The notes beneath the pieces are model-generated. The model searched no databases. It saw only the letters and a program-made list of their open reading frames with translations, and was not told where the DNA came from. Position numbers and translations under genes: made by a program. Shown here one piece after another: positions 52,846 to 60,872 of a stretch of DNA of 64,000 nucleotides (position 1 is the first letter of the stretch; every line of letters starts with the position of its first letter). This stretch comes from HyVt-105 sp049975425 (GTDB lineage Bacteria > Bacteroidota > Bacteroidia > Bacteroidales > VadinHA17), in contig JBNGDI010000004.1 of NCBI GenBank assembly GCA_049975425.1, positions 62,001 to 126,000 of the forward strand. The letters run 5' to 3'.

Positions 52846-53919
52846 CTAGATCGATTTGAATGATTTTTCTGGTTCCACTTCGCCAAGGGTGGAGAGCTGT
52901 TCGAATCTGGGCAGATCCACGATCATGTCGTAAGAATACCTCACGAACATTTTTCCCACATCATAACGCCTGAAGGGTTTCACTTCCATTCCCAGGGCCA
53001 GTTTCACCAGGGCTTCGGGAAGGTTTTGACCGGCTCCCACCGCCAGGTATACCCAGGCGGGGATACGTGGATTGATCTCTATTACATACAGTTCATTCCG
53101 GGTAGTTTTGATCAGCTCCAGTTCCATGCCTCCCCGCCATTGTGTTTTTGAAATGATGTGACGGGTCAGTTCCATCATGGCCGGATCGTCCAGGGTAATG
53201 CCTCCCCATGCCTTTCCTTTGTCGGTAATGTATTGCTTGCGCATGGGAACGGCTCCCACGGTTTGTCCGGTTCCGTCGCCCAGGGCTACCACATTTACCT
53301 CGGTTCCCCTGACAAATTCCTGAATGATTACCGGAAGCCCCCATTTGGCGGTTATCTTATTGTAATGCATTCTTACCTGTTCTTCGTTGTATGCCAGGTA
53401 GGCATCATAGAACTTTCCTTTGACCATGAGGGGAAACTCAAAATCATCCCGGAGTTTTTCAATGTCCTGGTGCGACAAGATATCCTTGCTTTTCGGTACC
53501 AGTACATCGTATTTTTCCCCAAAACGGGGCAGGTTTGATTTATGCCTTTCTTCAAACTGAGCCAGGGTGGGAAGAAAAGTGCGTATGCCCATTTTTTCAA
53601 GCCGCTCCGATGATTTCATAAAGGTATACAGTTCCGCATCGAAATTAGGTATCAGCACATCAATCTGTTCTTTCGACTGGATGTATTCCAGTCTTTCCAG
53701 CAGGGCTTCCACCCCATCGGAGGGATATGGAATCATATAAGTGCGGTCGGTAATTCCCGGCATATAAATTCCCGGCTCAAGGGTCTCGTATGCCAGGCCT
53801 ACCACTTCCATGGAAAAGGTTCCCGATTCCCTGATGCTGCGGATAACAGGAACGCCCGGGCCCGGGTTATCGGTGTTGTTCAGGCCGGTGGCAGCCAGTT
53901 TTAATTTGATTTTTGACAT
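52846..53919 (-). CDS. ATP-grasp ligase
   Basis: A 357-residue ATP-grasp protein of the carbamoyl-phosphate-synthase-like type. The early GLNNTDNPGPGVPVIRSIR opens a Rossmann-like lobe. PLMVKGKFYDAYLAY holds the ATP-binding Lys, IIQEFVRGTEVNVVALGD the second strand, and MELELIKTTRNELYVIEINPR the metal-binding Glu and Asn. Such enzymes join a carboxylate to an amine or thiol through an acyl phosphate. Substrates are unknown. It lies between the PqqD-like gene (39-base gap with a hairpin) and the PLP enzyme gene. Confidence 0.87.
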   Translation of the reverse strand: MSKIKLKLAATGLNNTDNPGPGVPVIRSIRESGTFSMEVVGLAYETLEPGIYMPGITDRTYMIPYPSDGVEALLERLEYIQSKEQIDVLIPNFDAELYTFMKSSERLEKMGIRTFLPTLAQFEERHKSNLPRFGEKYDVLVPKSKDILSHQDIEKLRDDFEFPLMVKGKFYDAYLAYNEEQVRMHYNKITAKWGLPVIIQEFVRGTEVNVVALGDGTGQTVGAVPMRKQYITDKGKAWGGITLDDPAMMELTRHIISKTQWRGGMELELIKTTRNELYVIEINPRIPAWVYLAVGAGQNLPEALVKLALGMEVKPFRRYDVGKMFVRYSYDMIVDLPRFEQLSTLGEVEPEKSFKSI

Positions 53920-53949
53920 GGTGTTTGTTTTTTTCTGGAAAGGAGAATA

Positions 53950-53970
53950 AACGGGGAATTATTCCCCGTT
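53950..53970 (-). repeat. Perfect hairpin at the pqqD-like stop codon
   Basis: AACGGGGAA (53950-53958) and TTCCCCGTT (53962-53970) form a perfect 9-base stem; the three-base loop is exactly the TAA stop codon of the PqqD-like gene. No long T run follows on the minus strand, so it may be an RNA-stabilising or partial-termination element that sets the ratio of PqqD-like protein to ATP-grasp enzyme. Confidence 0.6.
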
Positions 53971-54207
53971 TTCCAGCAGGTTATACTGTTTCAGCATTCC
54001 GATAAAATCGAAATAATACCTTTCCAGTGTGGCATCATCCACATCGTATTTTTCAACAAGGTCCCTGATGATTTCTTCATGGCTTCGGTCCTGCTGCAAC
54101 CGCCTGACGATTTCCGTTCCGATGGGATTCAGTGAGTAGGATTCTCCGGACGTGGGATCAAACACAAATCCGGAATCACTGACAGCTATGTTTTTTCTGA
54201 GACTCAT
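53959..54207 (-). CDS. PqqD-like small protein (RRE-type fold)
   Basis: An 82-residue protein with the PqqD pattern: SGFVFDPTSGESYSLNPIGTEIV (about 12-34), then acidic helices EEIIRDLVEKYDVDDATLE and a final FIGMLKQYNLL. PqqD-like domains are small winged-helix proteins that bind a precursor peptide and present it to modifying enzymes. Here the neighbours are an ATP-grasp ligase and a PLP enzyme, not a radical SAM protein. No separate precursor peptide gene was found within 50 bases on either side. It is the first gene of the minus run. Family call good, function open. Confidence 0.82.
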   Translation of the reverse strand: MSLRKNIAVSDSGFVFDPTSGESYSLNPIGTEIVRRLQQDRSHEEIIRDLVEKYDVDDATLERYYFDFIGMLKQYNLLENGE

Positions 54208-54259
54208 AATGATAATATTTTCCAGCTTGTTAACAGTTTTGTTCTCTTAATCGGCGGGA

Positions 54260-54895
54260 CTATCCTTCCATGATCTGCTGAAATTCTTCGGAGGGAAGGA
54301 TAAGCGGTATGTACGTTTCGTTGCGTAATTCCAGCAACCGGACGAATGTTTGCAGATGGATTTTCGATGCTCTGAGCAGGTTGGAATAAACACGGATGAC
54401 ATCCGGATTACCGGCAAATCCGTTCAGGGCTTCCTGCAGGTCGTTAATATCCGTTTCTTCGATCAGGGCGGCGGCGCGGAGGGCTTCCAGCGGATCGTCT
54501 TTTCCTCTTTCAGTCAGCTCACGGTACAGGGTTTTCCATTGTCTGTTCCGGAATTCACCTTCAGCGGCATTGGCTGCCGGGTCTTCCAGATCATATTTTT
54601 CCAGAAGATACAGAATGGCGTCCATGTGGGCCTGTTCGCTCCGGGCAATGTTTGCAAAGGGTCTCCACGAATGCCGGGAGTGGAAAAACCGGTACACGTC
54701 GCGGGCCAGTTTTTCCTCTTCCCTCAGAAGAACCAGGCTTCGGGCTTCCTCCTGGCTCAGGCTGACCGTTTGTACGGCGGTTTGGAGCTGCAGGCAGGGA
54801 GGTACAGCGGTTTGGTTTTTTGTTGTTTGTTTGCCCTGGCCGCTTACCGAAAACAGTGTTCCGGCCAGCAGCAGGGGTATTATAAGATATTTCAT
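54260..54895 (-). CDS. DUF2202 ferritin-like secreted protein
   Basis: A 211-residue protein with a signal peptide (1-20, SVSGQ) and the DUF2202 signature: LLREEEKLARDVYRFF, FANIARSEQAHMDAILYLLEKYDLEDP, and IEETDINDLQEAL. The E-x-x-x-H type helices suggest a ferritin-like four-helix bundle that may bind metal. The function is unestablished; some members have been linked to metal or oxidative stress. It lies 52 bases upstream of the PqqD-like gene with no obvious promoter between, so read-through is possible. The HMA-AraC regulator gene lies just upstream. Confidence 0.85.
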   Translation of the reverse strand: MKYLIIPLLLAGTLFSVSGQGKQTTKNQTAVPPCLQLQTAVQTVSLSQEEARSLVLLREEEKLARDVYRFFHSRHSWRPFANIARSEQAHMDAILYLLEKYDLEDPAANAAEGEFRNRQWKTLYRELTERGKDDPLEALRAAALIEETDINDLQEALNGFAGNPDVIRVYSNLLRASKIHLQTFVRLLELRNETYIPLILPSEEFQQIMEG

Positions 54896-54987
54896 AACAA
54901 TGGCTTTTTAGTTGATGAAACAAAACTGGGCAAAGAAATTTTGTTTTATGTTACACTATTTTGATAAAATGGTGCAACATTCCGGCA

Positions 54988-54995
54988 CAAATTTA
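54988..54995 (-). promoter_or_regulatory. Putative -7 box of the DUF2202 gene
   Basis: On the minus strand TAAATTTG matches TAnnTTTG, about 92 bases before ATG 54895. The 124-base gap to the AraC-type gene holds no ORF; an inverted repeat AACAAAA/TTTTGTT lies between the box and the start. Confidence 0.45.
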
Positions 54996-55019
54996 ATACC
55001 AAACGGATAATGAAGTATT

Positions 55020-55616
55020 TCAGTAAAGCTGGTCGATGGGTTTTCGGGGAGGGGCCTTGCCCTGCCTGTATTCGCTCACCGTTATACCGGTCACATCGTG
55101 AAACTGCCTTGAAAGATACTGTACGCTACTGTAATCCATCATATAGGCAATTTCGCTCAGGGTAAATTCACCCTGATCAACCAGTTCCTTGATCCGTTCG
55201 ATCTTTTGAAGGATAATGTACCGTTCCAACGTTACAGGCTCATTGGCGGAAAACAACCTGGAAAGATAAGGGTAGCTCAAACCCAGCTTTTCCACCAGGT
55301 AATCCGACTTACGGGCGATGGAATCGACGTTGTTCATCTGATGGATCAGTTCGATGACTGCCTGCTTGATCTGTTCCACCAGCCACTTTTCGCGATTTCT
55401 GATCAGTTCGAACCCCAGTTTTTCAATGGATTTTTCAATATCTTCCCGGGTGTACGGCGAGGAATCCATGGAAACGGTCACTTTTCCCAGTTCGATACCT
55501 GTGATAAGGTATCCTTCCCGCGTCAGTTTTTCGTGCAGATACCAGATGCAGCAGCGGCACACCATGTTTTTCACAAGGAAAGTTTCCGTCGGCCGTTGCT
55601 GTTTTGTATTTTCCAT
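55020..55616 (-). CDS. HMA-like/AraC-type regulator
   Basis: A 198-residue protein joining a heavy-metal-associated-like domain (about 12-75, with MVCRCC in place of the MxCxxC metal loop) to an AraC-type DNA-binding domain (about 100-190; FTLSEIAYMMDYSSVQYLSRQFHDVTG is cut by me to its helix-turn-helix pattern, with the usual GYSSxxYFxRxF replaced by DYSSVQYLSRQF). The pairing is known in Bacteroidetes, often near copper-handling genes, which suggests metal sensing. Targets may include the downstream DUF2202 gene. A 7-of-8 match to the -7 box (55650-55657, minus strand) lies 33 bases before the ATG. Confidence 0.82.
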   Translation of the reverse strand: MENTKQQRPTETFLVKNMVCRCCIWYLHEKLTREGYLITGIELGKVTVSMDSSPYTREDIEKSIEKLGFELIRNREKWLVEQIKQAVIELIHQMNNVDSIARKSDYLVEKLGLSYPYLSRLFSANEPVTLERYIILQKIERIKELVDQGEFTLSEIAYMMDYSSVQYLSRQFHDVTGITVSEYRQGKAPPRKPIDQLY

Positions 55617-55677
55617 GACTTACTCCCTGGTATGAATAAATGCCTGAAACAAATATTCCGGAGCAGGAAGGGAATGA

Positions 55678-56763
55678 TCAGCCGGAACGACCTTTTATGG
55701 CACAGATATATACCAGAATGCCTATGCCGGCGGCAATAAAGGGAAGACTGAGCCACTGGCCCATATTCAGGGTCAGTTGATCTTCAAAAGGCACCTGGTT
55801 TTCTTTGATAAATTCAATGATGAATCGGGCTCCGAAAAGTATGATCAGGAACACACCAAATATCAGAGCGGGTCGGGGATTTCCCTTCCGGCGAAGATAT
55901 AGTCCCAGCAGGATAAAAAAGATCAACAGGTACGCCAGGGCTTCATAAATATGGGTGGGATGCCTGGGCAGCGCTTCCACCTGAATGGTAGCTGTGAAAT
56001 AACGGTCTTTATCCTGGGATATCCGAAACACGGGCTGGCTTGCCGGAGGCAGGTAAACATTTCTTTCCTTTTGATGATAAGCCCTTTTGAGTATATCCAC
56101 TACCTGCATCTGCATAACAGCTTGCAGCTCTTCCGGATTTCTTGCAGTACGTTTGAACCGGATGTTCATTTCCAGGGGAACGGCCTGAGAATCTTTTCCC
56201 GGTAAGGTATCTGCAAGTTTTTTGAATTGCACCCGGTCGATCTGAGGCAGGGCCCTGACAGGTTCGCTTACATAGCGTGCATAGACAAAACCGGCCCTGG
56301 TACCGGTGGGATGTCCGTATATTTCGGAATTCATCAGGTTTCCCGTGCGAATGAACAGTCCTGCCAGGGCAACTACAATAACGACCCGGTCGAGCAGCCA
56401 CCAGTAGGATTTGCTTGTTTTCCGGGCAAAAAGGTACAGGGCCAGCAGAATACCGATGGCTGCCCCGTGGCTGGCCAGTCCGCCTTTCCAGATCATCAGG
56501 ATTTCCACCGGATGTTTGAGAAAATATTCGGGCTCATAAAAGAAACAGTGACCGAGCCTTGCCCCCACAATGGTTCCTACAGCCACGTAAATGGTCAGTT
56601 TGTCGAGAAGCTCGTACGGAACGCCTTCCATTCTGAAAAACCGGGCCATGATAAGGTAACCGAAGAAAAAAGCGGAGGCAAACAGCACACCGTAATACCT
56701 GACGGCAAAATGGCCGATGCTGAATATTTCAGGATCCACATTCCAGATCACGAAGTTTATCAT
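55678..56763 (-). CDS. lgt: Prolipoprotein diacylglyceryl transferase
   Basis: A 361-residue inner-membrane enzyme that adds diacylglycerol to lipobox Cys. The family core is clear: ARLGHCFFYEPEYF, GGLASHGAAIGI (catalytic region), RTGNLMNSEIYG with the essential Arg and Asn, and HPTHIYEAL. Between the last two lies an insertion of about 90 soluble residues, probably periplasmic, seen in other Bacteroidetes Lgt. ATG 56763 is used because a -7 box lies between it and the longer start. The many lipoproteins in this window are its substrates. Confidence 0.95.
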   Translation of the reverse strand: MINFVIWNVDPEIFSIGHFAVRYYGVLFASAFFFGYLIMARFFRMEGVPYELLDKLTIYVAVGTIVGARLGHCFFYEPEYFLKHPVEILMIWKGGLASHGAAIGILLALYLFARKTSKSYWWLLDRVVIVVALAGLFIRTGNLMNSEIYGHPTGTRAGFVYARYVSEPVRALPQIDRVQFKKLADTLPGKDSQAVPLEMNIRFKRTARNPEELQAVMQMQVVDILKRAYHQKERNVYLPPASQPVFRISQDKDRYFTATIQVEALPRHPTHIYEALAYLLIFFILLGLYLRRKGNPRPALIFGVFLIILFGARFIIEFIKENQVPFEDQLTLNMGQWLSLPFIAAGIGILVYICAIKGRSG

Positions 56764-56784
56764 GATGTACGGAGCTTTGTTGGC

Positions 56785-56792
56785 CAAAACTA
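56785..56792 (-). promoter_or_regulatory. Putative -7 box of lgt
   Basis: On the minus strand TAGTTTTG matches TAnnTTTG, 21 bases before ATG 56763. Confidence 0.6.
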
Positions 56793-56833
56793 CTAAAATA
56801 ATGTTACATTGTCGTTAATCGCTCCAAACTTTG

Positions 56834-56841
56834 TAAGTTTG
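56834..56841 (+). promoter_or_regulatory. Putative -7 box of the Big_5 lipoprotein gene
   Basis: TAAGTTTG matches TAnnTTTG but ends only 5 bases before ATG 56847. Either the message is leaderless or translation starts at ATG 56886. Confidence 0.45.
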
Positions 56842-56846
56842 TAGCC

Positions 56847-58652
56847 ATGCAGAAATGTTCCGTGAAACCGGTTATACAGCAGCTGATGTTGTTGCTGTGT
56901 CTGCTCCCTTTGATTATAAATTTCAATCGGTGTGCCAAAGTAGTGGCACCTACCGGAGGGGATAAGGACACCATACCGCCTGTGGTTACATCCAGTTCGC
57001 CGCCTAATTATTCTACGGAGTTTGAAAGCCAGGTAATCGATATCGGATTCGATGAATTCATTCAGCTACAGGATGTGAATCAGAAACTCATCGTTTCTCC
57101 CCCCATGAAACAAAAACCCGACGTGCAGATCCGGGGAAAAGGGATCCGGATAAAGATATACGACGAGCTGTTGCCGAATACCACCTATACCCTTAATTTC
57201 AATGATGCCATTGTGGATAACAACGAAGGCAATCCACTGGAAGATTTCGAGTATGTGTTTTCCACCGGACCGGAACTGGATTCTCTTCAGATCAGGGGAA
57301 TCCTGATCAATGCCCTGACCCTTCAGCCCGAGGAAGGAGCCTATGCCATGCTGTATGAAAATCTGGGTGATTCTGCTCCTTACCTCCAGGTGCCTTATTA
57401 TGTGGGAAAAACGAATGAAGAAGGGGAATTCACCATTGGTCATATCCGGTCTGATACCTTCCGCCTGTTTGCCATGAAAGATATGAACATGAACTATATG
57501 TATGATCAGGCCAACGAAGCCATTGGTTTTCTTGACAGCCTGATTATGCTTCCGTTTAACCGTATGCAGCCTGATACCATAGCTTCTGATACGGGTGAGA
57601 TAGCCGGCGCCGGCCTGCCGGCGCCGGCTTTTAAACTGAAAATGTTTATAGAAGAAGGAAAAACACAGCAATACATATCTTCCACTTCGCGTGACATCAA
57701 AAACCGGATGATGATCGTTTTCGGTGTACCGCTTGACTCTACGCCACGGTTTGGTGAAATACCTGAATACGGACCTTCCGGCGATTTTCTTACCGAATGG
57801 AATCCCCGGAAAGACACCCTTTTGCTGTGGATACGCGACAGCCTGCTGATGAACAGTGAAGTAATTAACCTGCCCCTGGAGTACCCGGCCGCCGATTCCA
57901 CCGGGAAAGGAATATGGGTAACCGATACCCTGATTTTCAGACACGTCATACCCCAGCGGCCAGCGAGGGGAGAACGGCCGGAAGAAACATCCGGTATGCC
58001 GGAATTTATCCTGACACCCGTAACAAAAAACAAATCCCAGCTTGATCTGAACAGGCCCGTGGTTCTTGAAGGAAATTTTCCGGTAACTGCAACAGATACC
58101 TCCCGCATCAGCCTGAAAATGGAAATCGACAGCATCCTGCAGGATGTTCCATATTCATTGACCCGGGACTCCATGCGGTCGAGGAGATTTCTGGTTACCG
58201 CCGCCTGGGAACCCGAAACGAAATACAGACTGAACATTCTGCCCGGAGCGTTTACCGGATACCTCGGGAATAGTCACGATACACTCAAACTGGAGTATAC
58301 CACCCGTAAAGCCGATTATTACGGGAACCTGTATCTGAATGTAACGGGTGTGGAGGGTAAGGTCATTGTGCAGATGCTTGGCTCCTCCGAAGAGGTGTTG
58401 CAGGAAAAAGCCATTGTATCTGATACTTATCTGGAATTTGAATATCTGCACCCGGGCAAGGTCATATTCAGGGCGATCGACGACCGGAACGGCAACGGGA
58501 AATGGGATACCGGTCATTATTTGCAGAAGATACAACCCGAAAGGGTGCATTATTACCGCGAGGAAGTCAGCGTGAGGGCGAACTGGGATATTGAACTGAA
58601 CTGGGACATTGATTTTGAAGTGGAAACGGTGCCCGCTCAGGCTGCGCGATAA
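56847..58652 (+). CDS. Big_5 Ig-like envelope lipoprotein
   Basis: A 601-residue secreted protein. Its hydrophobic N-terminus ends NRCAKVVAPTGGDKD, in which the Cys is the likely lipidation site though the lipobox is weak. Next is a Big_5 Ig-like domain (about 50-135: IPPVVTSSSPPNYS, LLPNTTYTLNFNDAIVDNNEGN), then beta-sandwich repeats with EFTIGHIRSDTFRLFAMKD and a late IDDRNGNGKWD carbohydrate-regulation-like segment. The CAxxxxPTGG start is typical of one Bacteroidetes lipoprotein family of unknown function. The start could also be ATG 56886, which leaves a compact signal peptide. It is divergent from lgt. Confidence 0.83.
   Translation: MQKCSVKPVIQQLMLLLCLLPLIINFNRCAKVVAPTGGDKDTIPPVVTSSSPPNYSTEFESQVIDIGFDEFIQLQDVNQKLIVSPPMKQKPDVQIRGKGIRIKIYDELLPNTTYTLNFNDAIVDNNEGNPLEDFEYVFSTGPELDSLQIRGILINALTLQPEEGAYAMLYENLGDSAPYLQVPYYVGKTNEEGEFTIGHIRSDTFRLFAMKDMNMNYMYDQANEAIGFLDSLIMLPFNRMQPDTIASDTGEIAGAGLPAPAFKLKMFIEEGKTQQYISSTSRDIKNRMMIVFGVPLDSTPRFGEIPEYGPSGDFLTEWNPRKDTLLLWIRDSLLMNSEVINLPLEYPAADSTGKGIWVTDTLIFRHVIPQRPARGERPEETSGMPEFILTPVTKNKSQLDLNRPVVLEGNFPVTATDTSRISLKMEIDSILQDVPYSLTRDSMRSRRFLVTAAWEPETKYRLNILPGAFTGYLGNSHDTLKLEYTTRKADYYGNLYLNVTGVEGKVIVQMLGSSEEVLQEKAIVSDTYLEFEYLHPGKVIFRAIDDRNGNGKWDTGHYLQKIQPERVHYYREEVSVRANWDIELNWDIDFEVETVPAQAAR
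57602..57629. repeat. Perfect GC-rich inverted repeat inside the Big_5 gene
   Basis: AGCCGGCGCCGGC (57602-57614) and GCCGGCGCCGGCT (57617-57629) are exact reverse complements separated by CT, and are followed by TTT. It is in frame, encoding AGAGLPAPA. The arms are themselves largely palindromic (GCCGGCGCCGGC). Confidence 0.8.
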
Positions 58653-58733
58653 ATCCGTTTTCCCGGCATGCATTTTTTTTCCGGGGGGAATGTATTATCT
58701 TTTCATCTTGTTCTGAAAGGAATCAAAGCAATC

Positions 58734-59150
58734 ATGAGCCAGTTCCTGCTGTTTCTCTTTAAAGTGCTGGTGGCTATCGGATTCATCAGTATATTCGTGA
58801 TTTCGGTGGTTTTCATACGGCCTCTCCGCATCAACAAGTTGTGGCCCCGCTCCACCATGTTTCTGAAATTCAGTTATCTTTCTTATTTGCTGGTGATCCT
58901 TGTGTTTTTTTATTATCTTATTTTTCAGGAAAAGGAACTGGTGGATGTGATCGATAACCAGCGTTTTTTTATGTTGCTGGGATGCCTTTTTATTCCCAAT
59001 ACGGGGATGCTCGTAAGGCGGAAAATGAAAAAATGGAGAAGCCGGTATAATTACCTGCTGGGCGTTATTCACCTCCTGGTGATCTATTATCTTGCCTGCC
59101 TTTTTGAGATAATCGAAAGTTATACCGGCCCGGCCGCTTATCCTTTATAA
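58734..59150 (+). CDS. Small integral membrane protein
   Basis: A 138-residue protein with four predicted membrane helices: FLLFLFKVLVAIGFISIFVISVV is the first in pattern, then segments near 40-60, 70-85 and 105-125. Basic loops (RRKMKKWRSR) suggest where the cytoplasmic side is. No family is recognised. ATG 58734 (MSQFLLF) is chosen; the earlier in-frame ATG at 58668 adds an unlikely 22-residue start, and a TATCTTTT box (7 of 8) lies between them. The acyl-CoA synthetase gene follows by 61 bases. Confidence 0.65.
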   Translation: MSQFLLFLFKVLVAIGFISIFVISVVFIRPLRINKLWPRSTMFLKFSYLSYLLVILVFFYYLIFQEKELVDVIDNQRFFMLLGCLFIPNTGMLVRRKMKKWRSRYNYLLGVIHLLVIYYLACLFEIIESYTGPAAYPL

Positions 59151-59211
59151 GACAGGTATGTGAAATTTGAAACGCATTGTATACATTTAACATCACAAAT
59201 ACAGATACGTT

Positions 59212-60861
59212 ATGCTGAAAGAAAACTTTATCGAATACCTGGAGAAGGCGATTAAAAACACCTGGGACGGGGAAGCCTTTTCCGATTATAAAGGCAAGAC
59301 CATGACCTACCGGGAGGTGGCCGAACAGATTCTGAAGTTTCATCTTTTCTTTGATAAGGCAGGCATCAAAAAAGGGGATAAGATTGCCCTGCTGGGGAAA
59401 AATTCGGCCAACTGGGGAGTAACCTATCTTTCCGTTATAACTTACGGAACGGTAATTGTTCCCGTTCTTCCCGATTTCAGGCCCGACGATGTACAGCACA
59501 TTGTCAACCATTCCGATTCGGTTTTTCTTTTTGCGGCCGACTACCTGTTTGAAAACCTGGATCCTGAAAAAATGCCAGGGGTAAGGGGGATCATGGCAAT
59601 TTCCGATTACCGGTTTCTGTTTACGCGCGACAAATCGCTGGAAGAGGCCTGGTCACGGGTAGACGAAATGTACGGTGAAAAATATCATGAAGGTATTACA
59701 GCCGAAACATTTCGGCTGCCGGCCATTTCGAATGCAGAGCTGGGGGTGATGAACTATACTTCGGGGACAACCGGTTTTTCCAAAGGCGTAATGCTCGATC
59801 TGAACACGCTGGCAGCGAATATCCGTTTTGCGCACCGGCACATGGATCTGGATCCGGGCGATACCATAGTGTCTTTTCTTCCCCTGGCGCATACCTACGG
59901 CTGTGCTTTCGAATTTTTGTTCCCTTTTACCAGGGGATGCCATACCACATTTCTGACCAAAACTCCCTCGCCACAGATCATTACCCAGGCGTTCAGGGAG
60001 ATACGCCCGAGGCTGATTTTGTCGGTGCCTCTGGTGGTGGAAAAAATATACAAGAAAAACCTGTTGCCGGTCATCAGTAAGCCCCACATGAAACTACTGC
60101 TGGCCATTCCCGGAATTAACCGGATCCTTCTGAATAAGATAAAACAAAAACTTTCGGAAGTGTTCGGAGGCAACTTCAGGGAGCTGGTAATAGGCGGAGC
60201 CGCTTTCAATCAGGATGCCGAGAAATTTTTCAGAAAAATGAAATTCCCGTTTACGGTTGGATACGGCATGACCGAGTGCGGCCCCCTGATCAGCTACTCC
60301 AGCTGGCAAACCACCAGGCTGGGCTCGTGCGGCAAACCGGTAGACACCCTGGAAGTAACCATTGACTCGGACGACCCTGCCCGGGAAGTGGGCGAGATCA
60401 TTCTGCGTGGAGAGAATGTGATGCTGGGGTACTATAAAAATGAAGAAGCCACAAGGGAGATCATCGACGAGGAAGGGTGGTTGCATACCGGCGACCTGGG
60501 ACTGATGGATGAGGACAGGAACCTGTTTATCAAAGGACGCAGCAAAAGCATGCTTCTGGGTCCCAGCGGACAGAACATCTATCCCGAAGAAATTGAATCG
60601 GTGATTAACAACAAACCGGGGATCAGTGAATCGCTGGTGGTTGATCGCGACGGAAAGATGGTTGCCCTGATATATCCCGACAAGGATTTTATGAAAGAAA
60701 GAGGACTGACCCCGGAAGCCATGCGATCTCTGCTGGATCAGTACCGGAAAGAAGTAAACGGGGAATTGCCGGGATTTATGAGGGTGCACCGTTTTGAGCT
60801 TCACATGGACGATTTCGAAAAAACCCCCAAGCAAAGTATCAAGAGGTTCCTGTATCAATAA
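59212..60861 (+). CDS. AMP-forming acyl-CoA synthetase
   Basis: A 549-residue ANL-superfamily enzyme. The P-loop-like YTSGTTGFSKGVML is at about 182-195, with FLPLAHTYGCAFE, VGYGMTECGPLIS, GWLHTGDLGLMD, and the C-terminal hinge and Lys region EKTPKQSIKRFLY, where the catalytic Lys sits. The pattern is that of long-chain fatty acid CoA ligases (FAA1-like). It activates a carboxylate as acyl-AMP and then passes it to CoA. Exact substrate unknown. ispD starts 11 bases downstream. Confidence 0.92.
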   Translation: MLKENFIEYLEKAIKNTWDGEAFSDYKGKTMTYREVAEQILKFHLFFDKAGIKKGDKIALLGKNSANWGVTYLSVITYGTVIVPVLPDFRPDDVQHIVNHSDSVFLFAADYLFENLDPEKMPGVRGIMAISDYRFLFTRDKSLEEAWSRVDEMYGEKYHEGITAETFRLPAISNAELGVMNYTSGTTGFSKGVMLDLNTLAANIRFAHRHMDLDPGDTIVSFLPLAHTYGCAFEFLFPFTRGCHTTFLTKTPSPQIITQAFREIRPRLILSVPLVVEKIYKKNLLPVISKPHMKLLLAIPGINRILLNKIKQKLSEVFGGNFRELVIGGAAFNQDAEKFFRKMKFPFTVGYGMTECGPLISYSSWQTTRLGSCGKPVDTLEVTIDSDDPAREVGEIILRGENVMLGYYKNEEATREIIDEEGWLHTGDLGLMDEDRNLFIKGRSKSMLLGPSGQNIYPEEIESVINNKPGISESLVVDRDGKMVALIYPDKDFMKERGLTPEAMRSLLDQYRKEVNGELPGFMRVHRFELHMDDFEKTPKQSIKRFLYQ

Positions 60862-60872
60862 ACGGAACACCG

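Noticed and set aside
57212..57220. Exact DnaA-box sequence TGTGGATAA
   Set aside because: Single copy inside the Big_5 coding region, explained by the codons for VDN; no cluster around it.
57066..57944. Long minus-strand ORF (292 codons)
   Set aside because: Antisense of the Big_5 lipoprotein gene; composition unlike a protein and no motif.
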